Origin: an uncultured Fibrobacter sp.
Lineage (GTDB): Bacteria; Fibrobacterota; Fibrobacteria; Fibrobacterales; Fibrobacteraceae
Length of the DNA: 64,000 nt
Reading direction: 5' to 3'
NCBI GenBank assembly: GCA_946186895.1
Contig: CAMHOW010000007.1
Span: 1-64,000, forward strand
The translations under genes were made by a program, and so were the position numbers. This document shows positions 15,216 through 24,381 of the stretch, in pieces. The notes below the pieces were generated by a model. That model did no database searches and was not told the DNA's origin. It worked only from the letters and a program-made list of their open reading frames with translations. Within the stretch, counting starts at the first letter, position 1. Every line of letters begins with the position of its first letter.

Positions 15216-17546
15216 TTACAATCCCATGGTTCGGCCTTCGCGGCTGTCCTTGTACGAGATTTCGGACTTGAGGGCGTTCAGCACCATCTCGGTGGTGAGT
15301 TCGCTTTCGCTGTAGAATCGCAGCGTTCCGTAGGCGGCGTTGAAGTCGCCTGGCGTAAGCATGCGCAGGTCCTTGGCGGCATCCGGGCAGGGGAGTGTCG
15401 GGAAGAACCCGTTCCAGAGCTTCTCGATACCCTCGGGCTTCAAGTAGTTGAACTTTACCTTCAGGGCGAAACGCCTGCGTGAGGCGGTATCCAGGCTGTC
15501 GTTGAAGTTGGTGGCCGCAATGAAGATCCCCTTGAAGTTCTCCATCTGGGTGAGCATCTCGTTCACCTGGGTTACTTCCCAACTGCGTGCAGCGCCACTG
15601 CGGTCGCGGATAAGGCTGTCGGCCTCGTCCAGGAACAGGATAGCATTCGACTTCTCTGCCTCCTTGAACATCTCGCGGATCTTCTTTTCGGTGTTACCCA
15701 CGTAGCAGTCCAGCAGGTCGCTCGCCTTCTTGATGACGATCTTCCTGTTGAGGGTGCGGGCCAGGTGCTTTGCGAATTCCGTCTTGCCGGTACCCGGAGG
15801 GCCGTAGAGCAGCATGTTCAGGGAATCGGGCTTATCCGACTCTTGCATGGCCTGCCACTTGCGATCAAAGGCGGTCAGCACCTTGGTGAGGTTTTCCATG
15901 TTGGCATCGGTATTCAGGGCGCCAAGCAGGTAGTTCGGGGCCCGGCTATCCCTGTCGCGGTTAGCGTATTCTAGGTCGAGGTTCAGGAGTTCTGCCTGGG
16001 CCTCGGCGATAATCTTCACAATCTTTTCGGAATCCATGCCACAAGGCTTGCCTTGCAGCCGCTTAGCGCCGGCAATCGCCTGGGTTATCCCACCGGCGGT
16101 AATAGGGATCTCTTCCGCGAAGCGGGACAGCGTGTTGTGAGGCAGGAGATCACCGGCGCCCTGTTCCCTGGCTACGGACTGCCAGATTTGCAGCCGCTGT
16201 TCAGACTTCGGGCGTTCAAAGTGGATAGAATAGTCGAACCTGCGCAGGGTGCTATTCTCGATGCACTGGATGGAATTGGAAATCCAGATGACAGGAATCT
16301 GGATTTGCTCCAGGAAGAAGTTCAGGGCGCCCTTCTCGCAGCCATTCAGGATAAGGTCGGCCTCGTCCACCAGCAGGATGGCCTTCTTCTTCTTGTACTT
16401 GGTGGCAGCAAAGAGGATACTGCTCATGCGCTCCTGCAGGGAGGAGTCCTCCTTGCTTTCGCGGTGGATGCCCTCAATACTGATGTTTGTCAGGATAAGG
16501 GGGCGGTGCAGCTTCTTGGCAAGGGCCTTGGCAAGTTCCGTCTTGCCGGTTCCCTCGACACCGTAGAAGAACAGGTTGAGCCGCTGTCCGGGTTGGGCGT
16601 ACTTGAGCAGATTCTGTGCCACTTCTACCTTCGGGTTGTTCCGGCAGAGTACCTTGTAGGGGACGCTATCGCCTTCGTAGACCCTGAAGAAAAGAGATTC
16701 CAGGTCGTCGCCGGAGAGTCCGTCCAGGAAAAATCCGATACGCTTGGACAAGTTGAGGTCGTCGCAGATAATGCCCATGCGCTTTAGGGTGCCCTGGTTA
16801 GAGATGGCGCTTTCGAGCTTGATGTCCGGATAGAGCTGCGGGAAAATGTCGGGCAGGGCCGTACCACGGTATCTTCCGTGGGCGCCGATCATTTCCACCA
16901 GGGAGTTGCACTGGTCCTTGTTGAAGAAGATCCATGCGAAAATCAGGATTTCCATTTCGTCTTCGGTCAGGTTAAACGACTCTTGCACGATATTCAGGCG
17001 TCTTAGGTAGCCGTCATTGACGGACTTGTTCTCTTCTAGGTAGCCTTCCAGTTCGCGGACGATACTCTTGTAGAACACCTTCTGGGACGGGGCGTCGAAA
17101 ATACCCTCGCCACACAGGTAGTTCCGTACGAACCCGCTGATTTCGGCGATGGAGCTGGACCTGGAAATCATGTCGTTAAAGCGCACCACGGCCTTTTTGC
17201 GCCTCTGGTAGGCTACGGACTTGTCGTCGTCATCGCAGTTGATCCTCTTGCCTGCATAATTGTCGTTGGATTCAGCGATGAATACCCTCTTTTGGGCGCT
17301 GGGGAGCATGTCCTCTTCGGCGTTTACCTTTTCGAAATGGTCCGAAAGGTCTTTCAACACGCGGGAGGCGCGCTCTTTCGGGATGATGGCGATACTGTCG
17401 TCAGGGTCCGGGAAGCTCTTGGAAACCTGCATCATGCGGATCCAGTATTCGTAGCTCTTGAGGGTGATGAAGTCGAGATTGACCTGGTTCTTGAACTTGC
17501 CGGACCGCAGAGAGTCCAAAACCCCTTCAAAATAATCTTTTTTCAT
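15216..17546 (-). CDS. tandem AAA ATPase
   Basis: 776 residues. An N-terminal all-helical region (~1-320) without a recognised family is followed by two AAA modules. Module 1 has Walker A YGVEGTGKTEL (~330-340) and Walker B ILLVDEAD. Module 2 has Walker A LYGPPGTGKTEF (~565-575), Walker B AILFLDEADSL and ATNFNDSLDTASRRRF with the arginine finger region. Module 1 looks less canonical in sensor/arginine-finger (STLRRFDYSIHF) but is intact. Such proteins act as cytosolic remodelling or unfolding machines; the substrate is unknown. GGAGG lies directly before the ATG. Not linked to a protease gene. Confidence 0.88.
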   Translation of the reverse strand: MKKDYFEGVLDSLRSGKFKNQVNLDFITLKSYEYWIRMMQVSKSFPDPDDSIAIIPKERASRVLKDLSDHFEKVNAEEDMLPSAQKRVFIAESNDNYAGKRINCDDDDKSVAYQRRKKAVVRFNDMISRSSSIAEISGFVRNYLCGEGIFDAPSQKVFYKSIVRELEGYLEENKSVNDGYLRRLNIVQESFNLTEDEMEILIFAWIFFNKDQCNSLVEMIGAHGRYRGTALPDIFPQLYPDIKLESAISNQGTLKRMGIICDDLNLSKRIGFFLDGLSGDDLESLFFRVYEGDSVPYKVLCRNNPKVEVAQNLLKYAQPGQRLNLFFYGVEGTGKTELAKALAKKLHRPLILTNISIEGIHRESKEDSSLQERMSSILFAATKYKKKKAILLVDEADLILNGCEKGALNFFLEQIQIPVIWISNSIQCIENSTLRRFDYSIHFERPKSEQRLQIWQSVAREQGAGDLLPHNTLSRFAEEIPITAGGITQAIAGAKRLQGKPCGMDSEKIVKIIAEAQAELLNLDLEYANRDRDSRAPNYLLGALNTDANMENLTKVLTAFDRKWQAMQESDKPDSLNMLLYGPPGTGKTEFAKHLARTLNRKIVIKKASDLLDCYVGNTEKKIREMFKEAEKSNAILFLDEADSLIRDRSGAARSWEVTQVNEMLTQMENFKGIFIAATNFNDSLDTASRRRFALKVKFNYLKPEGIEKLWNGFFPTLPCPDAAKDLRMLTPGDFNAAYGTLRFYSESELTTEMVLNALKSEISYKDSREGRTMGL

Positions 17547-17564
17547 TAAAACCTCCGTCGTTTA

Positions 17565-17593
17565 TTTATCGCTTTATCTTATGCCATTGTCAA
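17565..17593 (-). promoter_or_regulatory. promoter of the AAA ATPase gene
   Basis: Minus strand: TTGACA (17588-17593), 17-bp spacer, GATAAA (17565-17570), about 20 bp before the GGAGG ribosome site. Exact -35, partial -10 match. Confidence 0.5.
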
Positions 17594-17624
17594 ATCGTTC
17601 AAGCAAAAAAATAGAATCGCGATA

Positions 17625-17639
17625 CGACAAATACTGTCG
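17625..17639. promoter_or_regulatory. inverted repeat CGACA-N5-TGTCG, candidate operator
   Basis: CGACAAATACTGTCG, lying ~30 bp upstream of the -35 box of the AAA ATPase gene. Its position could suit an activator or repressor site, but no regulator can be named. Confidence 0.3.
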
Positions 17640-17682
17640 CAATGTAGTGCGTCGCGATGGAGGCAAATTGCGTTTTTTGACG

Positions 17683-17709
17683 AAAAAACCGCAGCTTTTG
17701 GGGCTGCGG
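17683..17709 (-). terminator. Rho-independent terminator of secA
   Basis: CCGCAGC (17689-17695) pairs with GCTGCGG (17703-17709); the minus strand continues TTTTTT. It lies about 46 bp after the secA stop. Confidence 0.9.
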
Positions 17710-17754
17710 CTTATAATTTTGCTTGTCTAGTAATTATTAACTAGCTAGTCGAAA

Positions 17755-20721
17755 TTACTCTAGGTCCTTGCCGTGGCACTTCTTGTACTTGAGTCCGGAC
17801 CCGCACCAGCAGGGGTCATTTCGGCCCAGCTTGGGGCCCGCCTGTTGGGCGCGACGTGCCGCAGCGGCGACGGCGGGGTTTGTGTAGGTACGGCGTACCG
17901 TGGGCCTTGTTCCGGGGAGAGCCGACTGCGGCATGGGCTGCGGGGCAGCCTCACTTGCGGCCTGTTGGCTTTCGGAAAGGGCGTTGGTCTCGGAGCTTGC
18001 GGCCTGACCGGCGAGGCCTGCAGCCTTGGCGCCTTCGGTGCTCGGCTGTTCGGCGTTTTCGGGAGCCTGTGCGGATTCAGTGGACTGTGCGGATTCCTGC
18101 TGGCCATCGCCAGCTTCACTTTCAGGCTTCGGCTGTTCACGCAACTGCAGCTGGTCCGGCGAGACGGTCTGTCCGTTGGGCAGCGTAATCCGGATGTTCA
18201 AGATACGGAGCATTGTCAGGGTGGCAATCTTTTCGATGCAGCCCTCGAACATCTTGTAGCCTTCGTTCTTGTAAATCATCAGCGGGTCTTTCTGGGCGTA
18301 TCCGTGGAAACGGATGGCGTCCTTCAGCTGGTCCATGGCGTACAGGTGTTCTTTCCACACCTGGTCGATGGTCATCAGCAAGAACCTGCGTTCGATATTG
18401 CGGAAGTCCGCGTCGGGAATAATTTTGGTGAGCTTGTCGTAGCGCGCCTTGCAGAGCTCGATGATTTCGTCCAGCACCTGGTCCGGCGTCTTTTTGGTGG
18501 CATCGTCGAAGCTCAGATTGTATTCCATACCGAGGCTGCGCTGCAGGTCGGTGTGAAGCCCTTCCAGGTTCCAGTTTTCCACATAGCTCTTGGGCGGAAT
18601 GTAGTTGCTGACCTTGATGTCGCAGGCGTCCTCGATGCGGTTCATAATTTCGTCGCGAATGTCTTCGCCGTTCAGAATACGCCGGCGGAGTCCGTAAATC
18701 ACCTTGCGCTGTTCGTTCATCACGTTGTCGTAGTCCAGCAAGTGCTTACGGATATCAAAGCTCTGGCCTTCCACGCGACGCTGGGCGCTGCGGATGGAGC
18801 GGCTTACGATGGGGTGGGTAATCACCTCGTCTTCGCCTACGCCAAAGCGGGTCATCAGGTTCTTCACGCTATCGCCGCCGAAAATGCGCATCAGGTTGTC
18901 GTCAAGGCTCAAGAAGTACTGGCTGGAGCCCGGGTCGCCCTGACGGCCGGAACGTCCGCGCAGCTGGTTGTCGATACGGCGGGATTCGTGGCGTTCGGTA
19001 CCCAGCACGTGAAGGCCGCCCACCTCGGTAACTCCGGGGCCGAGAGCGATGTCGGTACCACGGCCCGCCATGTTGGTGGCGATGGTCACCTTGCCCTTGT
19101 AGCCGGCGTACTGGATGATTTCGGCTTCGCGGCTGTGGTTCTTGGCGTTCAGCACCTCGTGGGGGATTCCTTCCTTTTCCAAAAGGCCGTGGAGGTGTTC
19201 GGACTTTTCGATGGATGCGGTACCCACCAGCAGGGGCTGGCCCTTTTCGTGACGGTCCTTGATTTCTGCCACGATGGCTTTCCACTTGGCCCCTTCGGAC
19301 TTGTACACCATGTCCTGCATGTCCTTGCGGATGCAGGGCTTGTTGGTGGGAATCACCCAGGTGTTCATGTTGTAAATCTTGATGAATTCCGTAGCTTCCG
19401 TCTCGGCGGTACCGGTCATGCCGGAGAGCTTCTTGTACATGCGGAAGTAGTTCTGGAACGTAATGGTGGCAAGAGTCTGGTTCTCGCGACGGATTTGCAC
19501 CTTTTCCTTGGCTTCGATGGCCTGGTGCATGCCGTTGCTGTAGCGGCGGCCTTCCATAAGACGGCCCGTGTTCTCGTCCACGATGATAATTTCGCCGTCA
19601 CGGACGATGTAGTCCACGTCGCGTTCGTACAGGTGCCAGGCGCGCAGGGCCTGGTCCAAGAAGTGCACCCAGTCTGCGTGTTCGCCGTACAGGTTGGTAA
19701 TCTGCATCAGGCTTTCTACGTGGTTCACACCCTTTTCGGTGAGCTGGATGTTCTTGTCCTTCTCGTCGACGGAGAAGTCCTTGTTCTTGATGAGCTTCTG
19801 GGCAATCTCGTTGGCCTTGGCGTACTTGTCGGTGGCGTCTTCGGCCGGGCCGCTAATAATGAGAGGCGTACGGGCTTCATCGATCAAGATGGAGTCCACT
19901 TCGTCCACGATACAGAAGTTCAGTTCCCGCTGCACCAGCTGGTCGGGCTCCACCGCCATGTTGTCGCGGAGGTAGTCGAAACCGAATTCGTTGTTGGTAC
20001 CGTAGGTCACGTCGCTGTTGTAGCTCTTGCGGCGCTGTTCAGAATTGAGGCCGTTCACGATAAGGCCAACGGTAAGTCCCAGGAACTGGTACACCAGGCC
20101 CATCTGCTTGGCGTCGCGGCCGGCCAGGTAGTCGTTCACCGTCACCACGTGTACGCCATGTCCAGAAAGACCGTTCAGGTAAACAGGCAGTGCTGCGGCC
20201 AGGGTCTTACCTTCACCGGTGGCCATTTCGGCGATGGCGCCTTCGTGGAGCACCAGACCGCCGATCATCTGCACGTCGAAGGGCATCATACGGAAAGGTT
20301 TGACCGACTCGGGGTACAGCTCGCGGACCTTTGCGTAGAGAGCGGCGGGCAGGTAGACTTCCCATTCGTTCTTGCCGGCGGCAAGTTCTGCCTTGGCGGC
20401 ATCGGCGGCAGCCTGGAGCTCGGGGCCCAGGCGGCTGAAGTCGAATTCAAATTCAGGCTTGAAGATGTTGAAAATACCGAGACGGCGGTCGCAGGCCTCT
20501 TGGCACACGGCAAAGGCTTCTACCTTGATGTCTTCGAGAGAGGCGCCGTTTTTCAGCTTTTCGCGGAATTCGGCACTTTTTGCGGCCAGGGCGGCATCGT
20601 CCAGGGCTTCCATGGCCTCACGGGCTGCATGTATCTTGGCGATGACAGGCTTAAGCTGCTTTACCTTGCGTTCGTGGGGCGTACCAAAAATCTTGTGGAG
20701 TACGGTGTCGACTACGCTCAT
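17755..20721 (-). CDS. secA: preprotein translocase ATPase SecA
   Basis: 988 residues. Motor ATPase that pushes unfolded preproteins through SecYEG at the inner membrane. Motifs: Walker A MATGEGKTLAAALP, HVVTVNDYLAGRDA, FGFDYLRDNM, DEAD-type VDEVDSILIDEARTPLIISG, GTGTAETEATEF-like segment, TNMAGRGTDI, GRSGRQGDPG. A variable Ala/Gln/Glu-rich linker leads to the zinc-binding tail CWCGSGLKYKKCHG. The start is placed at MSVVDTVLHKIFGTP (20721) with AAGGA upstream; an in-frame extension of 39 residues is rejected because it lacks a ribosome site. It is a single-gene unit with its own terminator, divergent from the GH74 gene. Confidence 0.98.
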   Translation of the reverse strand: MSVVDTVLHKIFGTPHERKVKQLKPVIAKIHAAREAMEALDDAALAAKSAEFREKLKNGASLEDIKVEAFAVCQEACDRRLGIFNIFKPEFEFDFSRLGPELQAAADAAKAELAAGKNEWEVYLPAALYAKVRELYPESVKPFRMMPFDVQMIGGLVLHEGAIAEMATGEGKTLAAALPVYLNGLSGHGVHVVTVNDYLAGRDAKQMGLVYQFLGLTVGLIVNGLNSEQRRKSYNSDVTYGTNNEFGFDYLRDNMAVEPDQLVQRELNFCIVDEVDSILIDEARTPLIISGPAEDATDKYAKANEIAQKLIKNKDFSVDEKDKNIQLTEKGVNHVESLMQITNLYGEHADWVHFLDQALRAWHLYERDVDYIVRDGEIIIVDENTGRLMEGRRYSNGMHQAIEAKEKVQIRRENQTLATITFQNYFRMYKKLSGMTGTAETEATEFIKIYNMNTWVIPTNKPCIRKDMQDMVYKSEGAKWKAIVAEIKDRHEKGQPLLVGTASIEKSEHLHGLLEKEGIPHEVLNAKNHSREAEIIQYAGYKGKVTIATNMAGRGTDIALGPGVTEVGGLHVLGTERHESRRIDNQLRGRSGRQGDPGSSQYFLSLDDNLMRIFGGDSVKNLMTRFGVGEDEVITHPIVSRSIRSAQRRVEGQSFDIRKHLLDYDNVMNEQRKVIYGLRRRILNGEDIRDEIMNRIEDACDIKVSNYIPPKSYVENWNLEGLHTDLQRSLGMEYNLSFDDATKKTPDQVLDEIIELCKARYDKLTKIIPDADFRNIERRFLLMTIDQVWKEHLYAMDQLKDAIRFHGYAQKDPLMIYKNEGYKMFEGCIEKIATLTMLRILNIRITLPNGQTVSPDQLQLREQPKPESEAGDGQQESAQSTESAQAPENAEQPSTEGAKAAGLAGQAASSETNALSESQQAASEAAPQPMPQSALPGTRPTVRRTYTNPAVAAAARRAQQAGPKLGRNDPCWCGSGLKYKKCHGKDLE

Positions 20722-20821
20722 TTCATTTCCTTTATACTGCCGGGGGCAATAACCCGCGGACACTGTTAAAAAATACGGCGAAAAGATAGAAAAAGGTAAG
20801 AAAAGCTTTGCCTTAAAATAC

Positions 20822-20849
20822 TTGAAATAACAAGGCAATTGGCTATATT
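20822..20849 (+). promoter_or_regulatory. promoter of the GH74 gene
   Basis: TTGAAA (20822-20827), 16-bp spacer, TATATT (20844-20849), followed by an AGGGAG ribosome site and ATG at 20874, which leaves a very short leader. Confidence 0.55.
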
Positions 20850-20873
20850 TCCGATAATTCTAGGGAGTTTATT

Positions 20874-23489
20874 ATGGATTGGAAGGTGATTGCCCTGGCT
20901 GGGGTACTCTGTACCCAGGCTTTTGCTGTCGAAAAATACGAGTGGGGAAACGTCCGTTTTGACGGCGGTGGATTCGTGTCTGCCGTGATTTTCCACCCCA
21001 AGGAAAAGAACCTGCTTTACGCCCGCACCGACGTGGGTGGCATCTACCGTTACGATTTTTCGTCGAAGACCTGGATTCCCCTGATGGATTTCATCTCCGA
21101 AAACGATAAGGGCCTTTATGGAACAGAAGCCTTTGCGTTGGACCCCACGGACCCGAAGCGTATTTACGTGCTGGCTGGAACGGGCTACTTTAGCAACGGC
21201 AATACCGCTGTGCTTAGAAGCACAGATTACGGCACTACCTGGGACACCAGCTATGTGGAAATGCTTGCCCACGGTAACGGCATGGGCCGCCAGACCGGCG
21301 AAAAACTGGTCGTGGACCCCAACAAGCCGAATATCCTCTTCTGTGGTAGCCGCTCCAAGGGCCTCTACAAGAGTACCGACTATGGCAAGACCTGGACCAG
21401 CGCCTACGAGGTGGCTCTATCCACTGCCGTTAAAAGTGATCTGAACAATGTGAACGGCATCAGCTTTGTGATGTTTGATGAATCTCAGGGCAAGAATGCT
21501 GACGGTTCCACGAAGACCATTTATATCGGCATCTCTCAAAAGACAGAAAACCTGCAGGTCAGTAAGGATGGTGGCGCCACCTGGAATACAGTGGCAGGAG
21601 GCCCCGCAAACCTGATGCCCCATCGCGCAAAGATTGTGGGTGAAGACATGTACATCACCTACGCCGATGGCCCCGGCCCTCATACAGTCAATAGCGGTGC
21701 CGTTTACAAGTACAACACTAAATCGGGCACATGGACAAACATTACGCCTTCTGACGATGGCGAAAAGAATGAATGTTCCTATGGTGGCATTGCCATCGAC
21801 CCGAAGGATTCCAAGCATATCATTGTTTCCACGCTAGGCCAGTATACCGGACGCCACGTCACTAAAGAAAACAAGGATAACTACGGTGACCGCATCTATG
21901 TAACTACCGACGGTGGCGCAAGCTGGACCCACGGCCAGCATTACGAAGACGTTCCGAATATCGACCCGAATGGAACGGCCTGGATTCCCGGTAACGCCAT
22001 CCACTGGGCGGGTTCCCTGGAAATCAACCCTTTCAACAACAAAGAAGCATGGGTTACCAGCGGTAACGGCATTTTCCAGACAGACGACATTACGGCGAAG
22101 GTTCCCTTGTGGAAATTCCAGAGCAAGGGCATCGAGGAGACTGTGCCTCTTGATATCGTGAGCGTTCCGGGAGGCCCGCTGGTAACGGCCATCGGTGATT
22201 ACGACGGAGCCGTCTATACCGACATCAACAAGAGCACTCCTCGCCACACGCCCACCATCGGCACAACCGAAAGCATAGGGTATGCCCCTCTCAGCGGTTC
22301 CTTGTTGCGCACCGGCGTGATAACGAAGTACTTTACGTATGAATCCAAAAATTTTAATGTCATGTATCGCTCTGACGACATGGGCGCTACCTGGGATTCC
22401 TTGAAAACGGAACTCAAGGGAGGCAAGGGGCTGGTGGTGCTTTCTGCCGACGGTAAGGTGATTCTCCACAGACCCGATCAGAGCGCGAACGTTTACCGCT
22501 CCGACGACAATGGCGCTACCTGGACCACATTGACAACTGGCGAACAGACGCAATACGCTCGCATTGTGGCAGACCCCAAGAATACAGACGTGTTCTATGT
22601 GATGAATTCCATGGGAACGCTTTATAAGTCAACGGACAAGGGTAAAAACTTTACCGCTCAGACCGCTCGCCTACAAAACGAAGGTGCTGGAGAATACTAC
22701 AACGGTGGCGGCCTTATCCGTACGGTTCCCGGCAAGGAAGGTCACCTTTGGGTTCCTATGGATCAGTCTCAGCAGTGGCTGCCCAAGGGCTTCAGCGAGA
22801 ATGGCCTTGCCTACACCGAAGATGGCGGCAAGACCTGGAACCGCTGCGAAGGCGCAAGTACCGCCATTGCCGTGGGTATTGGCAAGGCCAAGGAAGGTGC
22901 CAGTTACGAGACCATCTATATCTGGGGTGCAAACAAGTCTGGTAGTGCTATCGGTATCTACCGCAGTACTGACAAGTGCAAGACCTTCGAGCGTGTGAAC
23001 GATGACATGCACCAATTTGGTGGCCCGGGTAACGGAAACTTTGTGCAGGGTGACATGAACAACTTCGGCGTGGTGTACATGAGTACGGTGGGCCGCGGGC
23101 TTATAGTGGGCGCTCCCGAAGGAACCAAGTTCGTAATCCCCTCGCCCGAAAATACGGTCACTACAGATTCTTCCAAGACCAAGGATTCTGATACAAAGGA
23201 TTCCTCGAAGGATAAGGATTCCAAGGATAGCAAAAAGTCCGATGGTATCTTGCGGATTGAGCTTTCGGCTGCTGTCTCTATGCAGCTGGAGAACCGCACC
23301 CTGTATGTGAACGCTCCGGCCGGTAGTAAGCTGACGGTACTATCTGTCAACGGCCATGTTGCCATGCAGGCGGTTGTGGGCAAGGGCTCTGCGGTAAGCC
23401 TTTCTAGGCTGCCTGTAGGCAGGTACATTGTACAGCTAGAATCGCCGACCGGCTTAAGGCTCGGCCAGCGTGGCGTTATGATAAGGTAA
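20874..23489 (+). CDS. secreted GH74 xyloglucanase-like enzyme with C-terminal Fibrobacter module
   Basis: 871 residues. Signal peptide MDWKVIALAGVLCTQAFA. It is a tandem seven-bladed propeller of the GH74 type with repeated BNR/sialidase-like turns (STDYGTTWD, STDYGKTWT, SKDGGATWN, SDDNGATWT, TEDGGKTWN). The first catalytic Asp fits YARTDVGG (Asp53) and the second fits IGDYDGAVY (Asp442), as in endo-xyloglucanases. Residues ~760-790 are a Ser/Lys/Asp linker, then a ~75-residue C-terminal domain (TLYVNAPAGSKLTVLSVNG ... GRYIVQL) like that on other Fibrobacter secreted enzymes. Likely substrate is plant xyloglucan outside the cell. Start supported by AGGGAG 7 bp upstream. Confidence 0.88.
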   Translation: MDWKVIALAGVLCTQAFAVEKYEWGNVRFDGGGFVSAVIFHPKEKNLLYARTDVGGIYRYDFSSKTWIPLMDFISENDKGLYGTEAFALDPTDPKRIYVLAGTGYFSNGNTAVLRSTDYGTTWDTSYVEMLAHGNGMGRQTGEKLVVDPNKPNILFCGSRSKGLYKSTDYGKTWTSAYEVALSTAVKSDLNNVNGISFVMFDESQGKNADGSTKTIYIGISQKTENLQVSKDGGATWNTVAGGPANLMPHRAKIVGEDMYITYADGPGPHTVNSGAVYKYNTKSGTWTNITPSDDGEKNECSYGGIAIDPKDSKHIIVSTLGQYTGRHVTKENKDNYGDRIYVTTDGGASWTHGQHYEDVPNIDPNGTAWIPGNAIHWAGSLEINPFNNKEAWVTSGNGIFQTDDITAKVPLWKFQSKGIEETVPLDIVSVPGGPLVTAIGDYDGAVYTDINKSTPRHTPTIGTTESIGYAPLSGSLLRTGVITKYFTYESKNFNVMYRSDDMGATWDSLKTELKGGKGLVVLSADGKVILHRPDQSANVYRSDDNGATWTTLTTGEQTQYARIVADPKNTDVFYVMNSMGTLYKSTDKGKNFTAQTARLQNEGAGEYYNGGGLIRTVPGKEGHLWVPMDQSQQWLPKGFSENGLAYTEDGGKTWNRCEGASTAIAVGIGKAKEGASYETIYIWGANKSGSAIGIYRSTDKCKTFERVNDDMHQFGGPGNGNFVQGDMNNFGVVYMSTVGRGLIVGAPEGTKFVIPSPENTVTTDSSKTKDSDTKDSSKDKDSKDSKKSDGILRIELSAAVSMQLENRTLYVNAPAGSKLTVLSVNGHVAMQAVVGKGSAVSLSRLPVGRYIVQLESPTGLRLGQRGVMIR

Positions 23490-23497
23490 CAACAAAG

Positions 23498-23738
23498 ACT
23501 CCTACGTCATTCCACTTTGTGGCATGACTAGTTCGTCTCGGCAATGCTAGCCTGCAAGCAGTCTGACATTGCTCTCGACTCCTACGTCATTCCCCTTCGG
23601 GGCATGACTGGTTCGCTTCGGATATAGAAACATGCACATGTTTCTACATCGCTCAGCTCCTACGTCATTCCGGGCTCGAGCCGGAATCATTGATTTCGTA
23701 GACATAAATCAAGATGGCGGCTCAAGGCCGCCATGACG
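23498..23738. repeat. three ~78-bp two-hairpin units plus a palindrome
   Basis: CTCCTACGTCATTCC recurs at about 23500, 23579 and 23657. After each, a short hairpin differs in sequence but keeps pairing: CCAC-TTT-GTGG, CCCC-TTC-GGGG, CCGG-CTCGAG-CCGG (approximate). Longer second hairpins follow the first two, for example AGAAACATG/CATGTTTCT at ~23628-23644. At 23709-23738 lies the ATGGCGGC/GCCGCCAT element also seen at 12241. The array fills the gap downstream of the GH74 gene and may double as its terminator. Confidence 0.75.
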
Positions 23739-23778
23739 CAGTACTTGAAACATGTTTAATCAAGTACGTAATGCTTGA

Positions 23779-24318
23779 CTAGTAGTTTTCGGCGTTGACT
23801 TCGAAGTAAGCCTGCGGGTGTGCGCACACGGGGCAAAGGGCCGGTGCCTTGGTGCCCACAACGATGTGCCCGCAGTTGCGGCATTCCCACACCTTCACTT
23901 CGCTCTTGGCGAAAACTTCTTGCATTTCTACATTCTTCAGCAGGGCGCGATAGCGTTCTTCGTGGTGCTTCTCGATGGCGGCCACCATGCGGAACTTGGC
24001 GGCCAGGGGCTTAAAGCCTTCGGCTTCGGCGGTTTTTGCAAAGCCTTCGTACATGTCGGTCCATTCGTAGTTTTCGCCGTCAGCGGCCTCTTTCAGGTTC
24101 TGGGCGGTGTCGCCAATGCCATCCAGTTCCTTGAGCCACATCTTGGCGTGTTCCTTTTCGTTGTCGGCGGTTTTCAGGAACAGGGCGGCAATCTGTTCAA
24201 AGCCCTCTTTCTTGGCCTTGGAGGCAAAGTAGGTGTACTTGTTGCGTGCCTGGGATTCGCCTGCGAATGCGGCCTGCAAGTTCTTTTCGGTTTGGGTTCC
24301 GGCGTATTTGTTTGCCAT
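23779..24318 (-). CDS. rubrerythrin
   Basis: 179 residues. Peroxide-scavenging diiron protein of anaerobes. The ferritin-like four-helix part carries the metal ligands [21 protein letters not shown] and [14 protein letters not shown]-terminal rubredoxin-like domain has two CxxC pairs ([12 protein letters not shown] and [12 protein letters not shown]). The start is [21 protein letters not shown] at 24318 with GAGG upstream; an in-frame extension ([15 protein letters not shown]) is rejected. It lies 63 bp downstream of the TtcA-like gene. Fits an obligate anaerobe; compare the flavodiiron protein at 48365-49522. Confidence 0.95.
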   Translation of the reverse strand: MANKYAGTQTEKNLQAAFAGESQARNKYTYFASKAKKEGFEQIAALFLKTADNEKEHAKMWLKELDGIGDTAQNLKEAADGENYEWTDMYEGFAKTAEAEGFKPLAAKFRMVAAIEKHHEERYRALLKNVEMQEVFAKSEVKVWECRNCGHIVVGTKAPALCPVCAHPQAYFEVNAENY

Positions 24319-24381
24319 AGTTTCCTCGTAATGGGTTGCGGGCTTTTGCCCTTTGTGTCTCAACAGAGAATATACATTATT

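Noticed and set aside
17773-20769. 998-residue + strand open frame opposite secA
   Set aside because: It is the antisense of a clear secA frame; such long shadows arise from the strong GC-rich third-position bias and show no domain pattern.
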